DNA of 5,365 nt from positions 1 through 5,365 of the forward strand of contig JANOBY010000018.1 of assembly GCA_031411935.1 (NCBI GenBank). Direction: 5' to 3'. The position numbers were made by a program, and so were the translations under genes. Under the pieces are notes generated by a model that saw nothing but the letters and a program-made list of their open reading frames with translations, made no database searches and was not told where the DNA came from. This document shows, in pieces, positions 1 to 5,365 of this stretch. The DNA comes from JAQGHR01 sp031411935 (GTDB lineage: Bacteria; Planctomycetota; Planctomycetia; Isosphaerales; Isosphaeraceae). How positions within the stretch are numbered: position 1 is the stretch's first letter; every line of letters starts with the position of its first letter.

Positions 1-204
1 GGCGTGGCCCCCGGATGGATCAGGACCGCCTGGGGCGACAACGCCCCCGCCCCGTGGCAAGAACGCGTCATGAGAGAAACCCCCATGAAGCGCTGGGGCC
101 TGCCCGAAGACGTGGGGCTCGCCGCCCGATGGCTCGCCGGCCCCGATTCCGGGTTCCTGACAGGGCAGATCGTCCGGATCAATGGTGGGGCAGTTCGTTC
201 TTGA
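1..204 (+). CDS. C-terminal end of a short-chain dehydrogenase/reductase (5' truncated by window edge)
   Basis: Frame 1 is open from the first base to TGA at 202-204 and gives about 67 residues. They match the C-terminal part of classical SDR (FabG-like) NAD(P)-dependent oxidoreductases. A VAPGWIRTAWG segment corresponds to the family's 'PG-x-x-x-T' loop after the active site. It is followed by PMKRWGLPEDVGLAARWLA, like the usual R-x-G-x-PEDVA-x-x-x-x-FLA helix. The end is SGFLTGQIVRINGGA, like the conserved ITGQ-x-x-x-VNGG motif of the C-terminal strand. The Rossmann nucleotide-binding motif and the Ser-Tyr-Lys catalytic residues would lie to the left of the window, so activity and substrate cannot be judged. 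The codon at position 4 (GTG) is internal, not the real start. The next gene follows 57 bases later on the same strand and in the same frame, so the two may be co-transcribed. Family membership is secure; the specific function is unknown. Confidence 0.88.
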   Translation, partial: GVAPGWIRTAWGDNAPAPWQERVMRETPMKRWGLPEDVGLAARWLAGPDSGFLTGQIVRINGGAVRS

Positions 205-214
205 TTCCTGCGAC

Positions 215-228
215 AGGACTCTCTCATC
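215..228 (+). promoter_or_regulatory. Possible ribosome binding site and ATC start for the DUF6513 gene
   Basis: AGGA at 215-218 is followed, after seven pyrimidine-rich bases, by ATC at 226-228 in the frame of the DUF6513 protein. Starting here would give MADTSRPPHLLFVTGRLAE, which restores a complete N-terminal strand of the kind expected in the family. No Shine-Dalgarno-like sequence precedes GTG 262. ATC (like ATT in infC) is a rare initiation codon, so this is a suggestion only. Other options are CTG at 208, 253 or 256, or a sequence error that removed an ATG. Confidence 0.3.
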
Positions 229-261
229 GCGGATACCTCTCGTCCCCCTCATCTGCTGTTC

Positions 262-1641
262 GTGACCGGCCGTCTGGCCGAGTTTGCCTTGCGGAAGGAA
301 CTGGAGGCGCTGGCCCCTCGTGCGCGGTTTGTCTCGGAGGTGGCGGTTTTGCCGATCTCGGTCGCGGCGCTCATGCCCCCGAAGTGGGTCGCGCGGCATC
401 TTGTGGTGCCCGAGGGGATCGATCGGGTGATCCTGCCCGGTCATTGCAAGGGAGACCTTTCGCCGGTGATCGAGAAGGCCCGGGGGCTGCCCGTGGAGCT
501 TGGCCCCGAGGATTTGCGCGACCTTCCTCGCCACTTCGGGCAGGAATCCCGGCATCGGGACGGGTATGGGCGGCATGACATCCGGATCCTGGCCGAGATC
601 AACCATGCGCCTCGATTGACGTGCGAAGACATCCTGGCGATCGCCGAGCGATATCGCTCCGAGGGGGCCGACCTGATCGACCTGGGTTGCGATCCCGGAG
701 GCCCGTGGACCGGCGTGGGCGAGGCCGTCCGGGCGCTTCGCGATCACGGGCATCGCGTGTCGGTCGATAGCCTGGATCCGGTCGAGATTGCGCTGGCGGC
801 GAAGGCGGGCGCGGAGCTGGTCCTGAGCGTGAACGCGACGAATCGGGATCATGCGAGCGAGTGGGGCGTGGAGGTCGTGGCGATCCCGGATCGTCCGGGG
901 TCCCTGGACGGGCTTCACGAGACGATGGAATTCCTCGCGGGTCGCAGCATCCCCTTCCGCGTGGATCCGATCCTGGAGCCGATCGGGTTCGGGTTCGCGG
1001 CCTCTTTGGGCCGGTATCTCGATGTTCGCGCACGTTACCCCGACGTCGAGATGATGATGGGCGTGGGGAATTTGACGGAGTTGACCGACGCCGATTCCTC
1101 GGGCATGAACGTCCTGCTCATCGGATTCTGCCAGGAGGTCGCGGTGCGCAGCGTGCTCACCACGGCGGTGATCCCGTGGGCGAGGTCGTCGGTCAAGGAG
1201 ATCGACCTGGCCCGCAGGCTCGTGTACCACGCGGTTCAGAACAAGACGTTGCCGAAGCGGCTGGAGCCCCTGCTCGTCCTCCTGCGCGACTCGAAGGTGC
1301 CGAGGCATGGCCCCGAGGTCCTGGCCGAAATGCAGCGCCTGATCAAGGACCCGAACTGGCGGATCTTCGCCGAGGACGGCGCGATCATCGCCATGAACAA
1401 CGACCATCTTTTGCGAGATGCCGACCCCTTTGTGCTCTTCGAGCAGATGGGGGTGGACGACCCGTCGCACGCGTTTTACCTGGGCTACGAGCTGATGAAG
1501 GCGAAGACGGCGCTCACCCTGAACAAGGCCTATCGCCAGGACCAGGCGCTGGACTGGGGCTTCCTGACCGAGCCGGAGATCAGCCATCGAGAGCGGAAGG
1601 CGGCTTCGCGATCCGCAGATGACGCAGATGGTCGCAGATAA
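262..1641 (+). CDS. DUF6513 / dihydropteroate synthase-like pterin-binding protein
   Basis: A 459-residue protein if begun at GTG 262. Residues 1-100 resemble DUF6513 (TGRLAE near the start; ILPGHCKGDL at about 57-66). A TIM-barrel pterin-binding domain follows: AEIN at 111-114, EGADLIDLGCDPGG, then VSVDS at 166-170 and LVLSVNATN, which correspond to strands of dihydropteroate synthase. The C-terminal third (NWRIF at 365-369; YLG from 406, then ELMKAKTAL) resembles the extra domain of the archaeal DHPS-related family (TIGR00284 type). In that family a role in archaeal-type folate or methanopterin biosynthesis has been suggested but, to my knowledge, not settled. The start is uncertain: the residues encoded just before GTG 262 read HLLFV, which continues the expected N-terminal beta strand (typically ILFVTG), yet no ATG, GTG or TTG lies in frame between the SDR stop and 262. 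The last ten codons (residues 450-459) and the stop lie in an inverted repeat, so the C-terminus is probably not ancestral. The assignment to the family is firm; the biochemical role is inferred. Confidence 0.88.
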   Translation: MTGRLAEFALRKELEALAPRARFVSEVAVLPISVAALMPPKWVARHLVVPEGIDRVILPGHCKGDLSPVIEKARGLPVELGPEDLRDLPRHFGQESRHRDGYGRHDIRILAEINHAPRLTCEDILAIAERYRSEGADLIDLGCDPGGPWTGVGEAVRALRDHGHRVSVDSLDPVEIALAAKAGAELVLSVNATNRDHASEWGVEVVAIPDRPGSLDGLHETMEFLAGRSIPFRVDPILEPIGFGFAASLGRYLDVRARYPDVEMMMGVGNLTELTDADSSGMNVLLIGFCQEVAVRSVLTTAVIPWARSSVKEIDLARRLVYHAVQNKTLPKRLEPLLVLLRDSKVPRHGPEVLAEMQRLIKDPNWRIFAEDGAIIAMNNDHLLRDADPFVLFEQMGVDDPSHAFYLGYELMKAKTALTLNKAYRQDQALDWGFLTEPEISHRERKAASRSADDADGRR

Positions 1642-1693
1642 AACAAGAAGAATGGAAATTTTATCTGCGTTCATCTGCGTCATCTGCGGATCG
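1609..1693. repeat. Near-perfect 35-bp inverted repeat (hairpin) made of CGCAGAT units; possible bidirectional terminator
   Basis: The left arm (1609-1643) and right arm (1659-1693) are reverse complements except at two adjacent positions: 1631 with 1671, which would be a G-U wobble in plus-strand RNA, and 1632 with 1670. The loop is 15 bases, 1644-1658. Each arm carries three copies of a seven-base unit spaced 9-10 bases apart: CGCAGAT at 1614, 1623 and 1633, and ATCTGCG at 1663, 1673 and 1682. The element covers the last ten codons and stop of the DUF6513 gene and ends 7 bases from the clpV stop. It resembles the ATCTGCG-rich intergenic palindromes I recall as dispersed in many environmental bacterial genomes, but copy number here is unknown. 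Its place between convergent genes suits transcript termination or 3'-end protection. However, the A4/T4 tracts flank the loop instead of following the stem, so it is not a standard intrinsic terminator. Confidence 0.9.
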
Positions 1694-1700
1694 ATTACCT

Positions 1701-4370
1701 TTATTCGATCACATAATCAAAGGCCCCATCGCCCTTGAGGTTCACGCGGACCCGGGAGGTTGTCTGGCCCTGCGACATCCGGGTGAGCATGGCGTGCGAG
1801 AGGTCGGGCAGGAGCGAGCGGGTGAGGATGTGGTCCACGTTTCTCGCGCCGCTGTCCACTTCCTTGCATCGGCCCGCGATGCCGGCGATCAGGTCGTCGG
1901 CGTACTCCATGCGGGCCTTGTGGTTTTGCAGCATGCGGGCGGCGATCCGGTCGAGCTGGAGGCGGATGATCTGCCGCATCACGTCGTCGGTGATCGGGTA
2001 ATACGGGACCACGATCATCCGGCCCAGGAGCGCGGGCGGGAAGACCTTGAGCAGGTCGGCGCGTAGCGACTCGGCCAGCACGGGGGCGTCGGGGCGGGTG
2101 TCGGGGTCGGCGCAGAGCTTCATGGCCGTGTCCGTGCCCACGTTCGAGGTGAGCAGGATGACCGTGTTCTTGAAGTCGATCTCGCGCCCTTCGCCGTCTT
2201 CGAGGATGCCCTTGTCGAAGACCTGGAAGAACAGCTCCATCACGTCGGGGTGGGCCTTCTCGACCTCATCCAGGAGGACCACGCTATAAGGCTTGCGGCG
2301 TACGGCCTCGGTCAGCACGCCGCCCTCGCCGTAGCCCACGTAGCCCGGAGGCGAGCCCTTGAGGCTGGAGACCGTGTGGGCCTCCTGATACTCGCTCATG
2401 TTGATCGAGATCAGGTTGCGCTCCCCCCCGTAGAGGGATTCGGCCAGGGCCAGCGCGGTCTCGGTCTTCCCCACGCCGCTGGGGCCCACGAACAGGAACA
2501 CGCCGATGGGCCGCCTGGGGTCGGTGAGGTTGGCCCTTGCGGTGCGGATGCGCTGCCCCACGGCTTCCAGGGCCTGGGGCTGGCCGATCACGCGCTCGGC
2601 GAGCTTGGATTCGAGCTCCAGGACCGTCTTCATCTCGTCGGTCATCATCTTGCCGACGGGGATGCCGGTCCACCCGGCGACGACCTCGGCCACGGTCTGG
2701 CCGTCCACGCAGACCTGCATGAGCGGGGTCTCGCCCTGCATGGCCCGAAGCTCGACGGTCTTCGCCTCAAGTTCTTTCTGGAGCGTGTCGGACGAGGGGG
2801 CCTCGGGGTCGGCCGGCTTGCCCGACTTGGAGTCGGCGTGCGCGGCCTCGATCTTCTCGCGGAGGTCGCGGATGGCGTTGACGAGCGTCCTCTCCTGCTC
2901 CCATCGCTTCTCCAGCTCGACGAGCCGGACCTTCGCCTTTTCGAGCTTTTCCGTCGTCTCGGCCGCGCGTTCCTCATGGCGGGCGCCCGTCACGCTCTCG
3001 CGCTCGAGGATCTGGATCTCCAGCTCCAGGTGGCTGATCTCGCGTCGCAGGTCCTCGATCGACGGCGGGACGGCGTTCTGGGCGATCGCCACGCGGGCGC
3101 ACGCGGTATCCAGGAGGCTCACCGACTTGTCGGGGAGCTGCCTCCCGGGGATGTAGCGGGCCGAGAGCTTGACCGACGCCTCGATCGCCTCGTCCAGGAT
3201 CCGGACCTTGTGGTGCAGTTCGAGCATGCCGGTGATGCCCCGCATCATCCGCACGGCGCGCTGCTCGTCGGGTTCCTCGACCTTCACGACCTGGAAGCGG
3301 CGGGCGAGGGCGGCGTCCTTCTCGAAGTATTTTTTGTACTCGGCCCAGGTGGTCGCGGCGATCGTGCGGAGCTCCCCGCGGGCGAGCGCGGGCTTGAGCA
3401 GGTTGGCGGCGTCGATCTGGCCGGCGGTCCCGCCCGCGCCGATCATGGTGTGGGCTTCATCAATGAACATGATGATCGGGATGGGCGACGCCTTGACCTC
3501 CTCGATCACGCTCTTCAGGCGGTTCTCGAACTCCCCCTTCACGCCGGCCCCGGCCTGCAGGAGGCCGAGGTCCAGGGTGTGCACGGCCACGTCCTTGAGG
3601 GCGGGCGGGACGTCCCCCTCGGCGATCCGCCGCGCGAAGCCCTCGACCACGGCGGTCTTGCCCACGCCGGCCTCGCCCGTGAGGATCGGGTTGTTCTGCC
3701 TGCGGCGGATGAGGATGTCGACCATCTGCCGAACTTCCGACTCGCGCCCCACGACCGGGTCGATCTTGCCCTGCTTCGCCTTGGCGGTGAGGTTCACCGT
3801 GTACTTGTCCAGCGCGGGGGTACGGCTGGCTCCGCCCGGCGTGGTGCCCTGCGCGGAGGGGTCGCCGGAGGGGGCGGATGTCGTGGCGGAGTCGTCCTCG
3901 GTCGATCCGGCGGTGACCTTGGCGAAGTTGGCCACGATCCGCTCGGTCGAGAGCGCGGCGAGCTCCTTGCTCGCCCCCTTGAGCTGGCGGCCCAGGGTCT
4001 CGTCGCTCAGCATGCCGAGCAGGAGCGTGCCCGAGCGGATGGTGGAGGCGCCGAACTGGATCGAGGCGATGAGCCAGGCCTCGCGGATGGCCTTGTCGAT
4101 CGACACCGAGAGCGACGGGGTGCGCGCGTTGCCGGTCTGCAGGCCGTCGATCGTGCGGGTGAGGTCGCGGATCAGGTTCGAGGTGTTGACCTCGAGGGCG
4201 GGCAGGATCCTCGCGAGGTCGCCGCCGGGGACCTCCACGAGCTTCAGGAGCCAGTGCTCGATCTCGACATTGTAATTGGTGCGCGACACGCAGAGCCCGG
4301 CCGCCGCCTGGAGGCTGTCCACGCACGTCTTGTTCAGCTTCTTGATCAGCGTCGCGGAATCCAGCCCCAT
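1701..4370 (-). CDS. clpV: T6SS sheath-recycling AAA+ ATPase ClpV (TssH)
   Basis: An 889-residue protein, the usual ClpV size. In T6SS this cytoplasmic hexameric unfoldase pulls apart the contracted TssB/TssC sheath so that it can be reused. Residues 1-155 form the N-domain; the opening LIKKLNKTCVDSLQAAAGLC and SRTNYNVEIEHWLLKL are typical of ClpV, not ClpB. A Ser/Thr/Pro/Gly-rich linker spans 155-184. NBD1 has Walker A GEAGVGKT (232-239), pore loop GVKGEF (276-281), Walker B IDEAH (303-307) and an arginine-finger region ARRF (ending at 359). A charged coiled coil (M-domain) starts near 437. NBD2 has Walker A GPSGVGKT (629-636), pore loop GYVGYGEGG (676-684) and Walker B LLDEVEKAH (699-707). 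Both ATPase sites look intact. ATG 4370 was chosen because it gives the family N-terminus and has a good ribosome binding site. The frame stays open upstream to 4820, but that extension is Arg/Pro-rich, antisense to vgrG and unlike any N-domain. It is divergent from vgrG and convergent with the DUF6513 gene. Confidence 0.97.
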   Translation of the reverse strand: MGLDSATLIKKLNKTCVDSLQAAAGLCVSRTNYNVEIEHWLLKLVEVPGGDLARILPALEVNTSNLIRDLTRTIDGLQTGNARTPSLSVSIDKAIREAWLIASIQFGASTIRSGTLLLGMLSDETLGRQLKGASKELAALSTERIVANFAKVTAGSTEDDSATTSAPSGDPSAQGTTPGGASRTPALDKYTVNLTAKAKQGKIDPVVGRESEVRQMVDILIRRRQNNPILTGEAGVGKTAVVEGFARRIAEGDVPPALKDVAVHTLDLGLLQAGAGVKGEFENRLKSVIEEVKASPIPIIMFIDEAHTMIGAGGTAGQIDAANLLKPALARGELRTIAATTWAEYKKYFEKDAALARRFQVVKVEEPDEQRAVRMMRGITGMLELHHKVRILDEAIEASVKLSARYIPGRQLPDKSVSLLDTACARVAIAQNAVPPSIEDLRREISHLELEIQILERESVTGARHEERAAETTEKLEKAKVRLVELEKRWEQERTLVNAIRDLREKIEAAHADSKSGKPADPEAPSSDTLQKELEAKTVELRAMQGETPLMQVCVDGQTVAEVVAGWTGIPVGKMMTDEMKTVLELESKLAERVIGQPQALEAVGQRIRTARANLTDPRRPIGVFLFVGPSGVGKTETALALAESLYGGERNLISINMSEYQEAHTVSSLKGSPPGYVGYGEGGVLTEAVRRKPYSVVLLDEVEKAHPDVMELFFQVFDKGILEDGEGREIDFKNTVILLTSNVGTDTAMKLCADPDTRPDAPVLAESLRADLLKVFPPALLGRMIVVPYYPITDDVMRQIIRLQLDRIAARMLQNHKARMEYADDLIAGIAGRCKEVDSGARNVDHILTRSLLPDLSHAMLTRMSQGQTTSRVRVNLKGDGAFDYVIE

Positions 4371-4373
4371 GAC

Positions 4374-4382
4374 ATCACCCCT
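4374..4382 (-). promoter_or_regulatory. Ribosome binding site of clpV
   Basis: Read on the minus strand, AGGGGTGAT ends three bases before ATG 4370. It matches the extended anti-Shine-Dalgarno complement (AGGAGGTGAT) closely, with the AGGGG core eight bases from the start codon. This supports 4370 over the longer upstream extension of the frame. Confidence 0.75.
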
Positions 4383-4422
4383 GAATCTCGATCCGGCGTT
4401 CCCATTCGTGCGAGCGGCGATC

Positions 4423-4451
4423 ATCGTAAATCGCTCCGACGGGGAACGCAA
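4423..4451 (-). promoter_or_regulatory. Weak sigma-70-like promoter candidate for clpV
   Basis: On the minus strand TTGCGT (4451-4446) and TACGAT (4428-4423) are separated by 17 bases, matching the consensus hexamers at 3 of 6 and 4 of 6 positions. The -10 element lies about 50 bases upstream of the clpV start codon. The local base composition is somewhat less GC-rich than around it. Matches of this quality arise by chance, and the likely host group has no well-defined promoter consensus that I could apply, so this is tentative. Confidence 0.22.
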
Positions 4452-4514
4452 AAGAAACCGGTTCGTGACTCCGGGTATCTCGATTGTCCGGCGCGCGTGC
4501 CCGATGTAGACTCG

Positions 4515-4529
4515 ATCGGCCGGGCCGAT
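4515..4529. repeat. Perfect 7-1-7 palindrome in the clpV/vgrG intergenic region
   Basis: ATCGGCC, one central G, then GGCCGAT: an exact dyad lying 144 bases before the clpV start and 207 before the vgrG start. This is the symmetry expected of a site for a dimeric regulator that could serve both divergent genes. In GC-rich DNA short palindromes also occur by chance, and no regulator gene is in the window, so the operator role is inference. Confidence 0.4.
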
Positions 4530-4736
4530 GGGCGGGTCTCGGCCCTGGGCAGGAAGGACGATCCGCGGGCGTGGCAGGGACCGGGCGTGGCGGGGCGGGG
4601 CTCGCCGTTGTGGCCGCAATCGTCCGCGAAGGATGTCACGCGCGGCCGAGTTGCCGTAAAGTACGCGGGGCCCTTGCCGTCGAGACCGGAGGCGGAGCAC
4701 TCGGGCCCCCCGACCCCTTGTTGCGGGCCATATCCT

Positions 4737-5365
4737 ATGCCGACCTATCTCCAGGCCGAACGCTTCCTGAAGGTGACGACCCCCCTGGGCGCCGACGTGC
4801 TGCTCTTGCAGGGGTTCCACGGCAGCGAGGCGATCTCCTCGTTATTCCACTTCCAGCTCGACCTCGCCGCGGAGATCGGCACGAGCGTGGCCTTCGGCGA
4901 CCTGCTCGGGCAGAAGATCGTCGTGGAGATGGCCCTGGAGAACGACTCCACGCGTTACTTCGCGGGGATCTGCAACCGCGTGGCCCAGGGCCCCCGCGAC
5001 GCCACCTTCGACACGTACACGATGGAGGTCGTCCCCGAAGCCTGGCTCCTGACCCGCAAGCATCAGAGCCGGATCTTCCAGCAGAAGACCGTGCCCGACA
5101 TCCTCAAGCTGGTCCTGGCCGGGATCGACGTCGCGTACGAGCTCCAGGGCACCTACGAGCCCCGCGACTACTGCGTGCAGTACCGCGAGACCGACTTCGC
5201 GTTCCTCAGCCGTCTCATGGAAGAAGAGGGCATCTTCTACCACTTCAAGCACTCGGCCGGCGGGCACAAGATGGTGGTGGCCGACACGCCCCAGAGCCAC
5301 CTGGAACTGCCCGGGGTCGCGACCATCCCCTACGAGCTCTCGGAGGTCGGTGGCCGCCAGGCCGA
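4737..5365 (+). CDS. vgrG: T6SS spike protein VgrG (TssI), N-terminal part, cut by window edge
   Basis: The frame from ATG 4737 stays open to the last base, giving 209 full residues. VgrG trimers cap the Hcp tube and form the cell-puncturing tip, often carrying effectors. The visible part is the N-terminal phage gp27-like base: FLKVTTPLG near the start, an early GFHGSEAISSLFHFQLDL, and the strongly conserved VgrG/Rhs-Vgr signature at 145-170, including VQYRETDFAFLSRLMEEEG followed by IFYHF. This signature matches the family's Y-x-x-QY-x-E-x-D-x-x-F-x-x-RL-x-EEGI pattern almost fully. The gp5-like OB-fold, the beta-helix needle and any C-terminal effector extension lie beyond the window, so it is unknown whether this is a plain or 'evolved' VgrG. 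It is divergent from clpV, which supports a genuine T6SS locus over an isolated phage remnant. ATG 4737 begins the family-like sequence directly; no strong Shine-Dalgarno sequence is visible, so the start could shift slightly. Confidence 0.95.
   Translation, partial: MPTYLQAERFLKVTTPLGADVLLLQGFHGSEAISSLFHFQLDLAAEIGTSVAFGDLLGQKIVVEMALENDSTRYFAGICNRVAQGPRDATFDTYTMEVVPEAWLLTRKHQSRIFQQKTVPDILKLVLAGIDVAYELQGTYEPRDYCVQYRETDFAFLSRLMEEEGIFYHFKHSAGGHKMVVADTPQSHLELPGVATIPYELSEVGGRQA

Larger units (their letters stand above)
4371..4736. promoter_or_regulatory. Divergent intergenic region between clpV and vgrG
   Basis: The 366 bases between the two divergent T6SS starts contain no credible gene. The minus-strand frames here are Arg/Pro-rich and resemble no family. 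The region should hold the promoters of both genes. Visible elements are a weak promoter-like pair for clpV (4423-4451), a perfect 15-base palindrome (4515-4529) and a 10-base direct repeat, CGGGCGTGGC, at 4566-4575 and 4582-4591. I see no -24/-12 sigma-54 type motif. On the vgrG side there is no clear Shine-Dalgarno sequence before ATG 4737. Confidence 0.65.

Noticed and set aside
202..204. TGA between the SDR and DUF6513 frames as a selenocysteine codon
   Set aside because: The SDR ends at its normal C-terminal motif just before it, and no SECIS-like hairpin is apparent directly after it.
861..1622. Plus-strand 253-residue open frame inside the DUF6513 gene, and the minus-strand frame at 599-1033
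   Set aside because: Gly/Arg/Pro-rich out-of-frame shadows of a well-supported gene.
1609..1693. CRISPR-like array, because of six spaced CGCAGAT/ATCTGCG units
   Set aside because: The units are only seven bases long, separated by 2-3 bases and arranged as one inverted repeat; there are no spacers and no cas genes.
3169..4275. Plus-strand open frame of 368 residues opposite clpV
   Set aside because: Ser/Arg-rich antisense shadow of a conserved gene in GC-rich DNA; no family motif.
4371..4736. Sigma-54 (-24/-12) promoter, as seen at some T6SS loci
   Set aside because: I found TGGC-like words (for example near 4572) but none with a TTGC-type element at the required spacing on either strand.
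4371..4820. Open upstream extension of the clpV frame to ATG 4820 (would give 1039 residues)
   Set aside because: The added 150 residues are Arg/Pro-rich, overlap the vgrG start in antisense and match no N-domain. ATG 4370 has a good ribosome binding site and the family N-terminus.
4842..5300. Minus-strand 152-residue open frame opposite vgrG
   Set aside because: It is the antisense of a clear VgrG N-terminal domain and has no recognisable motif of its own.

Overview
The window is GC-rich, and its gene content points to a member of the Planctomycetota, perhaps Isosphaerales or Gemmatales. The main clue is a DUF6513/dihydropteroate-synthase-like protein of a type I associate with planctomycetes. 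This assignment is inference from family knowledge, because there is no rRNA or other marker here.

Layout. Bases 1-204 (+) are the 3' end of a short-chain dehydrogenase/reductase (SDR) gene cut by the window edge. After a 57-base gap, in the same reading frame, comes a DUF6513 + pterin-binding (DHPS-like) protein at 262-1641 (+). The homologous-looking reading frame continues upstream of the only canonical start codon. Its last ten codons and stop lie inside a long hairpin-forming repeat (1609-1693), which fills almost all of the gap to the next gene. On the minus strand, 4370-1701 encodes a complete ClpV/TssH, the AAA+ disaggregase of a type VI secretion system (T6SS). It is read convergently with the DUF6513 gene. 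A 366-base region (4371-4736) separates clpV from a divergent vgrG (tssI, the T6SS spike) that starts at 4737 (+) and runs off the right edge.

How the genes fit together. ClpV and VgrG belong to one machine: VgrG forms the tip of the injected tube, and ClpV recycles the contracted sheath. The window is therefore one edge of a probable T6SS locus that continues to the right. The SDR and DUF6513 genes look like unrelated, metabolic neighbours. The DUF6513 protein may belong to archaeal-type pterin (tetrahydromethanopterin) C1 metabolism, but that link is not shown by this window.

No clearly new system is visible. The points most worth a second look are the dispersed-type hairpin repeat that supplies the C-terminus of a protein, the apparently non-canonical start of that same protein, and the T6SS pair in what is probably a planctomycete.
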